A stretch of DNA of 64,000 bases. Source: Cryoendolithus antarcticus (lineage: Eukaryota > Ascomycota > Dothideomycetes > Cladosporiales > Cladosporiaceae). Under the pieces are notes generated by a model. The model did not search any database. It worked only from the letters and a program-made list of their open reading frames with translations, and was not told the origin of the DNA. A program made the position numbers and the translations under genes. The DNA is taken from the NCBI GenBank assembly GCA_002077065.1, contig NAJO01000001.1, forward strand, positions 310,001-374,000, written 5' to 3'. Each line of letters starts with the position of its first letter. Position 1 is the first letter of the stretch. This document shows, piece by piece, positions 10,001 through 20,393 of this stretch.

Positions 10001-13000
10001 TACGACTCCACAAACACGCCAGAAGCGAGATCGGCAACTCCCAGCCAGGATGCTGTGCGAGTGTCATCTGCGCCAACGTCTGGTCGCCCCAGTCAAGCTG
10101 CTACAAGCAAGCAAACGAGGCAGGTCGACTTACTTGGGCCAGGTAACTTGCTCATGAAGCGCAGACAGATCATCATCAACATCATGAGCGCCTGTGGTGA
10201 TATCTTTCCTGGTAAGAACGAGATCTGGTATCCATTCACCACAATCTGGTTTGCACAGTACAAGCAGCGTCCTGACAAGAAGACTGTCGAGGGCGTCGTC
10301 AAGGGGCTGGTTCAGAGCGGAAAGATCAAGAGGCTAGTGTTCACATTTCGCTCCGCCGCTGGCTTCAATGTTGAACGGGCCATTATCTGCATGCCCGACG
10401 TCGATCCTCAGAGTGCGCCAGTTAAAGACCTGCAGGCTCGCATCAGTGCAGTCTACCCAGCGACGTACCTTCCACCAGACGTAAACATCGATCCCAACCT
10501 ACGTGCTACAATTGGGCTTAATACACAGCTTGTTCGCATGGAGAAGATGGGACTCGCTACCCAAAAGCTCAGTGCGAGTGGCGTTTCAGAGGTGGCTTCG
10601 TCGCTCGAGCGACTGTCGAAGAAGTTGCCACCGCATTACATTCGCGACAACTTCGTCAAGGATCCGAGAGTCACGGTCAAGCGAGCGTTCCCTGCGCCGC
10701 CAACTCCAGAAACCGCCTCATCGCGCAAGCGGCAAAAGCTGGATGCGATGCGACCCCGGAAGCTTTTTGGCGACGTCGATTCTTCAGATGATGATGAGCA
10801 GCCGGTACCAGCTGCGCAAGCTGCTCTGCAAGGGCAGCTACACCTTACAGCCTATCAGCATGAGTTCGATGCGCTCTCGGTCAGAACGGCAACAGCGAAG
10901 TATAAGCGTATCATTGACATGTCACGCACGCGACTGGGAGGGCCTGGTCCTGGCAAGCGTGGTCTGCCTGGCCGGCGCCTAATGAAGCGCCCGGAGTCTG
11001 TTGAGGTACCGTTACTCGAGCAAGGCTATCGCCCTTCTTTGCCTTCTGTACTGGCTCATACGAATCCGAACGCAGCCCATGGACTGGAGCCGGTATTCTC
11101 TCAGCCGCAAGTACACGACTTTAATAGATTCCGCACTCAGATCCGGTCAACACCGCAGACCGAGACCAAGGCCATCTGGCACAGACACACCCTCCCGGCC
11201 GTGGCTCCGGCAAGTCTGCAAACTTCAAGCATGATTGGCAAACATTTGGCATCGGGCTCAGCTATCTGTACTGCACCGCAATCGATGCGAGATATACTTG
11301 GTCGCGAATTGCCTATAAATCCAAAAGACAGCGAGGACGCGACGATTCGGTTCCTGTACGAGGTCGCCCGAGTAGAGACATGGGAGATCAACGTCGTGGA
11401 GCGTGGGATACTGCTCGTGCCCGGTGACGAAGCCTACCCGTTCATCAACTACACTGCTCCAAGGATGGACTGTCGCTCTCAGGCTGAAGCCAAAGCGAGA
11501 AGGAGGCTGGCACGTGAGATGCAACTTGCGCGTTCACGGCACGCGAAAGAAGCCGCTAAGCTGGCTTGGAAGTACGGCTCACACAACGAGAAGATGGAGA
11601 TGCAGAAAGGTTCGTGGGTGACCACGCCGAAGGACGCCATGCGCATCACCCCAAAGCTTAAGCAACGCGACCGCAGGGCCGTGTTTGCCTTCCTCGAGAA
11701 AGACTATGACCGCCTCACGAAGGCTGTGAGTCTTATGATGACGGTTGTAGGCGGTCTCGCAGGCAAGCTCAATTGGATGGTTGTGCAGCATGCTTTTCGA
11801 TACCGCTACACATCCGAGTTCTTACGCCACCGTTGGGACAGGGTCCGGACTGAGCGCACAGCGCTTGTCATCAGACTACAGGAGATGCTTTGGGAGCCTT
11901 TCCTGGAGGCATACGAAGCTGGGGACTTACCGAACATCGACTTCCAAGATGTCGAGAAGACCGACTGGCCTGCGCTGCTAGACTGGGTTGAGGGCGAGGT
12001 GCTAGTGGGCAGCTGCAAGAACCTGGCTGGGAAGGACGACCCGATGAACAAGCTTCCTGAACTGCCACGGAATGTCGGCACTCTTGTGGAAGACTTCGAG
12101 ATCGCCAAAATCGATGGTCATCCAGGACCGGACTTCAATGGATATTACTCGTCAGTCACTCAGAAAGGCAAAGACGGTATTGCAAACCTGTACCTGTTTG
12201 GTGAAGAAGTGAACGCCTCTGCAGCGCCGCCTGTAAGCGATGTGCAGAAGGAGCTGATCCGAACCTGGGCTCGCGCCATCGCTTTGACCGATGACAAGAA
12301 CTACGATTTGAACGCTGCTCACACTAAAATCACCCAATTCGGCGATTCGATCGTAGACGAAGTCTGCAAGGAGATGTGCGTTGATGAGATACTGCATCTT
12401 AAGAAAGTCGGTAGACGGCTTCCTGGTCGGAACTTCGAGATCCATCAGAACTTCTGGCGGGTCTTCTCCAAATGGAGCAAGACGAATGAAATCGAGTTCA
12501 TGTATTTGCGGACCATTGCCAAGCGTCGAGAAGAGATCTTGCAGAGGCTGGAGAATGAGGACTCGATAGTACTGAGTCTCGATGCACCAGAGGATGAGAT
12601 TCTGGTGTTGACGAACATGGTCGCTCAAGGTCTGCTGCAGGTGACTACCGAGCTACCGTCTCGTAATGATGACTTCGATGCGCCGTTTCCGAGGATCAAT
12701 GCTTTCGGGTACTCGGGGCTGAACTACAATGTCCGGAGCTATGATCGCACTCGGCTTCGCTTCCCTGTCATTTACGAGAAGACCGATGCTTTCACTACCG
12801 CGCATGGACTCATACCGGACATACCCATACCCACGCAGCCCCCGCTGCGGCCGGGTGAGACTGTCGCCAGAACGCCACTATGGATCGATGTTCACGGTAA
12901 TATCCTCCCTCGCGTCTGGGAGCTCGTGCTGCGCTCTCTGCTGCATCTCGTCGTCTATCGCCCTGGTATCAGCGCCGAAGCCGTGCAAGACAGCCACAAA

Positions 13001-13258
13001 GGCAAGCTTGGAGCATGGGAAGCGAAATTGGCTTTGCAGTGGATGGAAGCTACCGGACTCGCGGAACGGGTGGAAGCAGATCGCGAGGAGGATTGTGGAT
13101 GGAGAGTCAGCGAGTGGTGGTACTGTGCACTTGTGTCCGAGATCGCTTTGTGGCCTGCTGCTGACGCAGGAACGGCGAAACGCGATCCAAAGCTTACGGG
13201 AGAGGAGGCAGTGGACTTGACTGCTGGAGGCGAGGAGGATGCGGAGATTGCGGACTGA
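7044..13258 (+). CDS. TFC3: TFIIIC largest subunit (tau138/TFC3 type), B-block binding
   Basis: Two exons, 7044-7110 and 7170-13258, separated by a 59-nt intron (donor GTGAGA, acceptor TTGCAG), encode about 2051 residues. Exon 1 gives MALDFEALVQQLLYDVALAGKI, joined in frame to GLGIAELGSAV, the conserved N-terminal winged-helix start of the family. The B-block domain follows at roughly residues 155-235 (RLPLMEFELLSIIAAYGAKG, then FQPQLVRLSGQDKRSVPMR, then LTKKGYITKE). A long low-complexity middle contains basic AT-hook-like stretches (RKRGAPSK) and nuclear signals. A second helical region near PGNLLMKRRQIIINIMS and the C-terminal third (about residues 1390-2000) are well ordered. The family protein recognises the B box of tRNA genes within six-subunit TFIIIC and recruits TFIIIB/Pol III. 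It is longer than yeast TFC3 (1160 aa), as usual in filamentous fungi. Confidence 0.88.
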
Positions 13259-13531
13259 GTCTGCAAGGAAGTCATGCAATTGAGCGTGCTGGAAAGGTGG
13301 GTGAGAGCGTGAGTCTATGACTTGATGACAACAACATGTATATTTAGTGCACCACCAGGGTATCATACTTTGTACTACCACGACGAAGCGCCATCAATCT
13401 CGTAGTCACTCCGCCCAAGCTCAGTGCATTGCTCACACACCAACCTGATGCAATCCCAACATAGCGTATCCCTCCTCTGACGTTCCCTCTCGTCTCCCAC
13501 CCTTTTCGCCTTCTCCTGCATGAGTCCTCTT

Positions 13532-14436
13532 TTAACCACTGCCATCTGGAACCCGAAACATCCTGTCGATTCTCCCTGCCAAGAAGATACTCAGTACAAG
13601 TGCCTCGAAAGTGAAGCCAAACACGTAGAAGGCAGCCCTCTCGTGGTACCACGCCGAGTCGTCCACGGGCCTTGCAGGCATCCAGCGAATGCCGCAGCGG
13701 AAGCCAGCGACGGTAGTGGCGAGCGTCGATGTGACGAGAAGGAGGCAAGCTATGCGTGCCAAAGTATCTTGACCGAAGCCAACTTCTGTCTCTTGACTAC
13801 CAGGCGTGAGGAATGCCAGGGCCAGGAGAATGAAGGGGACGAGGGACTGGAGGAGCAGTAGGATTACGGCTGCGCGAATGCAGTTGTTCGCGATGCGGAA
13901 AGCGCTTTCGTTCAGTGTTTCGTAGCTAACTACCGTACCGGCTATGATCAGAATCGCGGAAGCCAGCAGCAGCACATAGGGACCGCAAGCAGCAGACCGA
14001 GGATGCGATTCCAACCTAGCTTTGGGCGCTTGCCGCGGAGCACGCGCTTGGCGAGGAGGATGTTAACGAGGTAGATGATGATGATTCCAATGTTGAACAC
14101 GGTTCGGGACGCCATCTCGAGGCGCACACCTTCGCCTGCGGAGCGTGTAGACCAGATTATCCGGAGTGTTGAGGCGAGGATCCGGGTCCAGGCAAAGACG
14201 AATAGCCAAAGCGTGATGCTGAAGTTGTGCTTTGTGCGATGATTGAGGCGGTAGGTGAGCATGCTTGTGACTGCGCTGGCGAGAAAGAGAGCGAGGAAGA
14301 TGGAAGCTGAAGGTACATCTGGGATCACTGTCGGGATTCCGCCCCAGATGGCGTCGGCAGAAGGGTAGGGCTTAGGAAGGGTTATCAGTTGGGTAGAGCC
14401 ATAAAGATTGACATCGGAAGGGAAGACGTACTCCAT
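13532..14436 (-). CDS. DUF3112-type seven-TM membrane protein, apparent one-base frameshift
   Basis: The N-terminal half is read from the ATG at 14436 (MEYVFPSDVNLYG) and includes GGIPTVIPDVPSASIF, the HNFSITLWLFVFAW helix and RPKLGWNRILGLLLAVP. It stops at 13948. The C-terminal half continues in another frame, open from 14014: YVLLLASAILIIAGTVVSY, ETLNESAFRI, then WYHERAAFYVFGFTFEALVL and RIDRMFRVPDGSG. Together they reproduce a full DUF3112 protein with about seven membrane helices. The frames meet near 13975-13985 (CCTATG), where the C-terminal frame lies one base back. This means a one-base deletion, an assembly error or, less likely, recoding. DUF3112 proteins are fungal membrane proteins of unknown function. 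It could be a recent pseudogene. Confidence 0.65.
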
Positions 14437-15874
14437 CGGACATGGTGATTGCTCTTGCGCGTGATCGAAGTTGGTGAACCGTACGGATCAAGTGGGATGG
14501 CAATCGAAACTAGATAGAAGACAAGTCCTGTATGAAGAATGGCGTGGAAGGAAGAGATATGCGCACGGAACCATGATCGCGACGCCTACCTGGGCTTATA
14601 GCTTCTCGACTGGAAGGCTGAGACTGGACAGTGACTGCGACTGTTCAATCTCCGTAGCTGAACATGACAGGCGTAAGGCGATGCGCCCCAAGTGAGACTC
14701 GCTTCACCCAAATAGTCACATTGACCGATGATACTCTCATCGCTTTGATTGGAGGATCATTCTCGGGAGCATATTGCTGTGGCATGTTCGTAGGATCATG
14801 CCCACAACATATCTTGCCATCAGCACAGCCAGCCGCATCCGGAATGTTTCGATGGAATGAAGTCCGGACGCCCACACTACACTCGTTCAATCGAGCACGT
14901 CGTCAACCGCGACCGAATCATCAAGATGGCGATGCAATCACATGACCAGGTCGGGCCAGAAGTTTCGTAGCTGTCCGAGCCCAAGTGTATATCGTTCGTC
15001 GGCTGCGTGCTGCGGTATGCCGCGTCTTCGCCTTTTCCTTTGCCAAACGCTAGACGAGAACCACTTAGACCGATCACAACGCTGGTACTGCTCGATCATC
15101 CCACCCTATGAGGTAGCTTGTGAATGAGCGGATCATATGAATTGTGGCAAAGCCCATTGCTGGCAAGAGAAGAGTAGTTGGAAAGTCGGACACCAAGGGT
15201 AAGGGGGACTTAGTCGTCTACGTGTGTCCATACGCGGAAGGTATGCCGAGACGCCCTGACAACTACCAACTCATCAACAAAAGAGCAACATCTCTTTCGA
15301 CACTGTGTTATGGGACATATTCATGATGATGCACAGTACCTCGACAGTGGAGTACCAGCGTAATGTAATCTCAATACGACAGGCTAAACAATGTTGTCTG
15401 TTTGGATGAGGAAATGCAGAGCGACATGGGGCATCACTGCCCTTGTGCTCAGCCAACGAACTGGAGCAATGCGCGAATAACATACGTTCTCGCCCCCCTT
15501 TTAGGTACCACGGAACTAGTCAGCACTGGCAACAATGGTCATTGCAATATGGACTCCAGTAGTCGAGGCTGGTCAGAGTGTGGCGTCGGTTCGTGCCATG
15601 GCCCTGTGCCACGTGGAAAGCCCGAGTCAGCTTCACCACTTCATCTGAAGACAATGCCTTCCACCACAATCACCATCACGCCTGATGGAAGACCGGCTGG
15701 GATTGCAGACCAATGACAATCGAGTTTCACGCCCGCTTTGCGTGACTGACCATCTCTGCATCGTACCCGCCGACATTGCCTTTGTCGGCGAACTACAATA
15801 CTAAGCCTTCGACAAAGACAACCACCACCGCCATCATCACCAGGCACAATACTAAGGTCTCCAAACTCATCACA
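14437..15874. other. Divergent intergenic region, DUF3112 gene / repeat-peptide gene
   Basis: About 1.4 kb without a supported gene. The last 100 bases before 15875 are strongly C/A-rich, typical of a fungal 5' leader, and a perfect 8-bp hairpin lies at 15768-15790. The rest shows only short, unconvincing frames. Confidence 0.4.
15768..15790. promoter_or_regulatory. Perfect inverted repeat upstream of the repeat-peptide gene
   Basis: CGCCGACA, a 7-base loop (TTGCCTT), then TGTCGGCG. This 8-bp GC-rich stem lies 84 bases before the ATG at 15875. It could be a 5' leader hairpin or a palindromic factor site; the sequence alone does not decide. Confidence 0.4.
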
Positions 15875-16328
15875 ATGACCCTCGAGACAGGCCAAGTAAT
15901 CTCCACCCTCTTTCTGCATCCGTAAGATCACTCCAACCACAACATCTACAAAAGCAACCTTCATCTTCCAAGGTCTACCAACTTCCTTCCTCACCGATAT
16001 CAACCTCCGCAACTCACAACACACTCGCTAGAGTCAGTCTAACCCAGCCTATACCCTATCAAAGCCCTCGACTAACATCCCTCCCAGGTCCCCCGACTTC
16101 CAAACAAACCAAATCGAAATGGGTTCCGTGCCATACTCCCCCTGCGTACTCGCTGGCTCCGTCCCCTACTCGCCCTGCACTCTCGCGGGCTCAGTGCCCT
16201 ACAGCCCATGCACCCTGGCCGGCTCCGTCCCCTACAGCCCGTGCACCCTGGCCGGCTCCGTCCCATACTCTCCCTGCACTCTCGCTGGGAGCGTGCCCTA
16301 CTCCCCTTGCACTCTCGCCAACAACTAA
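15875..16328 (+). CDS. Small protein of six 11-residue GSVPYSPCTLA repeats
   Basis: The repeat-coding exon (from the ATG at 16119) encodes 69 residues: six tandem copies of GSVPYSPC(T/V)LA followed by NN and TAA. The copies are identical apart from Val for Thr in copy 1, yet the 33-nt DNA units differ at many synonymous sites. The Ser codons switch between TCN and AGC, which needs two changes, so the peptide sequence itself is under selection. An upstream exon 15875-15921 (MTLETGQVISTLFLHP) joins in frame through an intron 15922-16087 (donor GTAAGA, branch CTAAC, acceptor CCCAG), giving a 95-residue protein with a 26-residue leader. That leader is not a signal peptide. There are no dibasic Kex2 sites between repeats. 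I know no family with this repeat. A ribosomal peptide precursor or a repetitive structural or metal-binding protein are possibilities, all inference. Confidence 0.6.
16119..16316 (+). repeat. Tandem array of six 33-bp coding repeats
   Basis: Six head-to-tail 33-bp units encode GSVPYSPCTLA. The first unit starts with GGT at 16122, directly after the ATG, and the last ends at 16319 before AACAAC; boundaries are accurate to a few bases. The units are in frame, with divergence almost only at third codon positions and at serine codons. Confidence 0.9.
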
Positions 16329-17029
16329 GTGCAGTCTCACCACTGAGACACTGCGCTGAAGATGAAGGGGAGCAATCGATTTTGGGACGACTTAAGGCGT
16401 TGATTACTATTGCGTTTGCTTCGCGTGCGATGGCCTACGGGTGGTCGTGCGAGTTCAGTGCGCGGTCTGGCTGAGTGCTGCTGTGGCTTTGGCTGCGGTT
16501 ATGTGAGGGGCTGGGCTGTGTGCTTGGGTATTCTTCTGATAGTCGCTGTGCTGGGGCAGGCAGCTGGCTTTGATCTTGGCATCGATATACATTTGTGTAT
16601 CTAATGTGGTCCCAAGTCGCGTTTCTCACTCTACTAGTCACATCTGCTCGAGTATCGCTCGTCATCGCTGCGTCGGACGGTGTTACACGACAGAAAAGCG
16701 ATGGACGCAAGACTGACCACTTGCTTCGCCAGGTATGTAATGACTACGCTCAGATGTAGTTCATGCTAAGACATAGGCCAGTCGTGCTGCATGAAGCTGA
16801 AGTCTGCGAGGTACATGGGGCATTTGCGTGATTTATGGCGTGCCTGATCATCATGCGCAGCCGCTCATTGCGTGCTAAATCATATATACAGCACTCTACA
16901 TCTTTCGTACCTTTAATCCAGTACTTGATGGCTTACACTCGTATTAGATCACCTTTTCGTCTGCCGTTTCTCATCCTCATTATGCATCGCTAAATTGCAA
17001 CATGTTCTCATCGCCGCTCGACCGCTGCA
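16329..17029. other. Convergent intergenic region
   Basis: About 700 bases between the stop of the repeat-peptide gene and the stop of the Ser/Arg-rich gene on the other strand. It includes A/T-richer stretches suitable for 3' ends. No gene is supported. Confidence 0.4.
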
Positions 17030-18592
17030 TCAAGCAGAAACACCGATCCATCGTCTAGGCACGCCCTTCACGCTGCGCGCTTCACTCTCTGCGCCTCCGT
17101 CTTTCCGGGGTGGCAGCCATATCTTCGCCTTGCCCGCCTCCAGTTTGCCCTCGCGTCGCATGTTCATCTCCAGCACCACAACACGCAGAAAGTCGCTGTT
17201 CTCTCGCGGCTCCCTCTGCCTCACGCCTCGGCCAGCTTCAATTAATGCCACCTCATCACCACTGCCAGCTCCTTTGCCAGATGCAAGAGTCTTTCTGCGT
17301 CCTCTCGAGCCTTGGGAGTAGCTCTGTAGCTGGATGCCTGGAGCACTGCTGTGAGTCTCTCGCAAGAACGGCGCATGGAGGGCAAGCTGGAACGGCGTTT
17401 CCTGCTCCTCAAAGGTGAGAGGATGGGGATTGAGGTACCGCCTCTGCGCTTGTGTGGGCGTTCCGCGGATCTCGGGACGGATCTCGGAACTCAGCCTAGG
17501 GAAGAGGAAGGGATGGGACCACAGGAGGTCGTCCGGCAGCATACTGTTCCGCCGCGGAGTATAGTCGGATGACGAAGACGAAGTCAGGGAGCCAATGGAC
17601 GATATGGCCGCAGCTTTCAGCGCTTGCAAGGACGAAGTCAGGTTCGATTTGAACGATGGCTTTGGCTTGGACGGAAGCGCGGGTCGGGTTGTGGGCAGGA
17701 AGAGATAGTCCTCCTCTTCGGCTTCGTCCGGAGTACGCTCTGGCGTGACAAGCGGATGATCGAGGACGCAGTCTTCGCGCGAGGGCAATGATCGTACGAG
17801 CTCTTTGCGGAGGTTTTGGAGTGATCTGCGACTCCGAAGTGATCCTGGGGTAGACGGGCTGCCACCCGATCGCACAGAGCGGTCATCACGTTCGAGGGAT
17901 GGCATGGACTCGCTGGACGTCGAGCGGAGATGTGGATAACTGCGGCTGACTGTTTGCGGTGTGGCACTGGGTGTGGTCTCCGCGTCGATGTCGTGTGCCG
18001 ACTCGAGCAGGACGCTGAGACTCGGGCTGGAGCTATAGGCTGGACCTAAGCTGACGTCGCTCTTCCAGGAGTGCACCAACTCGTCAATTGACATCTTGCG
18101 ATCAGTCCGCCGGCGGCGAACCTGATGTTGCTTGGGTGGAGGTATCGCGGTCATGGCCAGCAGTGCCGCGACAGAAGGACTCAATGCATCTGCGCGGTGT
18201 GGTCGACCACTACGTGGTGTTTGCCGCGACACGCTCCACGGCGTCCTGCGTTTGTGAGCCTGAGGACTCAGGCGATCAGACTGCGAGCGTCTGCCGTCCA
18301 CCACGGATCTCGGAGCATCTGTACGCAATACATGTCCGCTGCTAGCAGATCGTCCGCTCACTGCTCGAACGTCTGCCACGGGGACGTTCATCGGTCGAGA
18401 CGGCACGCGCTCGGCTTCGGTAGGTACTGATCGCGTGACTGTGGTTGTGCGCACCGGCTCAGGTCGTGTGTGCTCGCTCTTCGCTTTCATGCCGCGATTG
18501 ACTTTTCTAAAGCCAAACCCGCCAGTCTTCTCATTCTCGAGCACCTCCCTCGGCGGTGAGGAAGTGTACTTGTACGACCATGGGACCAGCAT
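17030..18592 (-). CDS. Hypothetical Ser/Arg-rich protein
   Basis: Counted from the ATG at 18592 (MLVPWSYKYTSSPPREVL), the frame encodes 520 residues. It stays open to about 18778 with no further ATG, and that part includes VRALHSTPTLLYIPSARQ, which looks like a mitochondrial presequence, so an upstream exon may be missing. The middle is low-complexity Ser/Arg/Pro. More ordered segments occur late: DLLWSHPFLFPRLSSEIRP, YLNPHPLTFEEQETPFQLAL and the C-terminal LRVVVLEMNMRREGKLE with KAKIWLPPRK. I recall that last block as conserved in fungal hypothetical proteins. No enzymatic motif is visible. Function unknown. Confidence 0.55.
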   Translation of the reverse strand: MLVPWSYKYTSSPPREVLENEKTGGFGFRKVNRGMKAKSEHTRPEPVRTTTVTRSVPTEAERVPSRPMNVPVADVRAVSGRSASSGHVLRTDAPRSVVDGRRSQSDRLSPQAHKRRTPWSVSRQTPRSGRPHRADALSPSVAALLAMTAIPPPKQHQVRRRRTDRKMSIDELVHSWKSDVSLGPAYSSSPSLSVLLESAHDIDAETTPSATPQTVSRSYPHLRSTSSESMPSLERDDRSVRSGGSPSTPGSLRSRRSLQNLRKELVRSLPSREDCVLDHPLVTPERTPDEAEEEDYLFLPTTRPALPSKPKPSFKSNLTSSLQALKAAAISSIGSLTSSSSSDYTPRRNSMLPDDLLWSHPFLFPRLSSEIRPEIRGTPTQAQRRYLNPHPLTFEEQETPFQLALHAPFLRETHSSAPGIQLQSYSQGSRGRRKTLASGKGAGSGDEVALIEAGRGVRQREPRENSDFLRVVVLEMNMRREGKLEAGKAKIWLPPRKDGGAESEARSVKGVPRRWIGVSA

Positions 18593-18778
18593 TCTTGCTG
18601 CATGGGATTGTTGTCGCGCCGACGGGATATATAGTAGCGTGGGCGTAGAGTGGAGCGCTCTAACGGAGACACCTGACGTTTGGGTTACTGCAGAGGAAGA
18701 TCCCAGTCCAGGTGAACTAGCACTGCTTCGAGAAGGTCGCGAGTGTGCTGCTGTCGTGCAGCCGGTGCCGGAGTGCAC

Positions 18779-20393
18779 TTGAGCACCAGTGACTGGCTAC
18801 GTTCGTATGTTTGATCAAGTGATGTCCGCACTCCAGAATCGCTTGTGCGTCGACGTCCACTCTTTGTGATTTGAGATTCTCGTATTACTCGACCTCTCCG
18901 GACTAAGGCCGTTCCTCTGCCGTAAAGTGCTCGTTGCGTGTGACGCTGATTAGCACACCGCAATGTTGCTAGTCGTCGGCCCGCGTTCTGATCTCGTAAG
19001 TAGTGCCGCAAGGCTATACGCTAGGCAGGCGTCGCGTGCAGGCCCTGATCGTGTGTGGCCAAAGTGCCGAATAGTGGTGTCGTCCGTGAGGTAGGCATAC
19101 ACAATCTGCGAGAGACAACAGAGGAGAGGAGGAGTCAGCAGTGCAAGCACCCTCATGCGCGAGCGTTGAGGTTGACATTGCGATAACGCAGGCAGACAGC
19201 AGTACATGCAGTCGGAGCGCTAGCCGTACTCCGCCGCACAATAGGGCGAAGTCTATCCGGCCTCATCGGGGTCTTGAATGCGTGGGGGACAGCAAGAGGG
19301 GCATGGCGGATGGTCCGATTGCCTTCGAGTCACCCTGTGGTCAGCCCACGACCGTTGGCGATAAGCCCTGCGCCATTCTGTCGCGTGCACGGGGCGGGCA
19401 CGTGTGGCTTCTGGTTGCGCCATCTCCAATCGTTGGGTGTTCTCCGGTCGTCGTCGTCTCTGGCTCCGGGCATCGTAAAGATCCTCATAGCGAATCGTCA
19501 TCAATTGTCGGGCATCATCACTGATGTAACCTTGTTCGGTTCGCAACACCGCTCCTCGTCGCGATGTCAGGAACCACCTTCCGCATCAAGTAATCCCACA
19601 TGCATGAATCACTCTATCGTCGGACTGCGGACCGCGCCTGCAGCCTTCGAGAAGCCTACCGTGGGCTCGGGTTTCATTGGTGGGGGAACGAGATGCCCGA
19701 CGGCGAAGTCCTACATGTACATTGACTCGGTCGCGTCGGTAGAACCACGTACCAATCATCCTCAGTGTTTAAATACTCGGGATTCATGCACACTCGTCAG
19801 CACGATAGTGGTAGTGTGCATACTCCTGTCATACGCGGAAAGCATCGTCACAAGGAAGCACTGATCAAGCCGGTCCAAGTGCTTCCTCGAACAACTGTTT
19901 CCTGCTGCTGATGGACTGGACGAAGTCCTGGCGCGGCACGCGCTTGAGGACAGAGATGGACCACTCGAGAAGTCTGCGCGTTCGACACTGCTAGTGTAGA
20001 CTGCAATGCGAGAACCACTTGTTGCTGACGCTGTCTAGGAGAACTCCTAGAGGAGGAACATTTCCCGTCGACAGCGTAGGTAGATCTGCACTATCGCGGC
20101 GCTGCGTATATCAGCATTGTCCTGTGCCTTGAGTCGCTGAGCGCTCCGCTTCTGTTGTCCACTCCTTGTGTGATTATCGACTGCACCGCGGAAGCGAAGG
20201 ATGGCTGATATTTCACTGGAGCGATCGACGCAGGCAGGGTGCTGCCTCCCTCTGGCCCGTTGCAATGAGCAATGCACTCTCGCAGCTGAGAGGATAGATG
20301 ATGCAAATCGACGGGACATCTTCTGAGCTGTCACACGGGTATAGTCTATCAATTTATGCTGTATCGTTCGCACTGCTGCGTAGCCAGATCTCA
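18779..20393. other. Gene-poor stretch
   Basis: About 1.6 kb between two minus-strand genes. Open frames on both strands (for example plus strand 19274-19864) have erratic composition, lack splice-supported extensions and match nothing I know. It presumably includes the upstream region of the Ser/Arg-rich gene. Confidence 0.35.

Noticed and set aside
13936..13992. 56-nt intron explaining the DUF3112 frame change
   Set aside because: A GTCTGC...CATAG excision would restore the frame but uses a poor donor and deletes a conserved membrane helix.
16072..16266. Minus-strand Cys/Gly/Arg-rich frame over the repeat array
   Set aside because: It is the antisense of the repeats. Divergence falls at third positions of the plus frame, so the plus strand is the coding one.
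19274..19864. Plus-strand frame of 196 codons
   Set aside because: Composition is irregular, with no motif, family or splice context; it is likely random in a gene-poor stretch.
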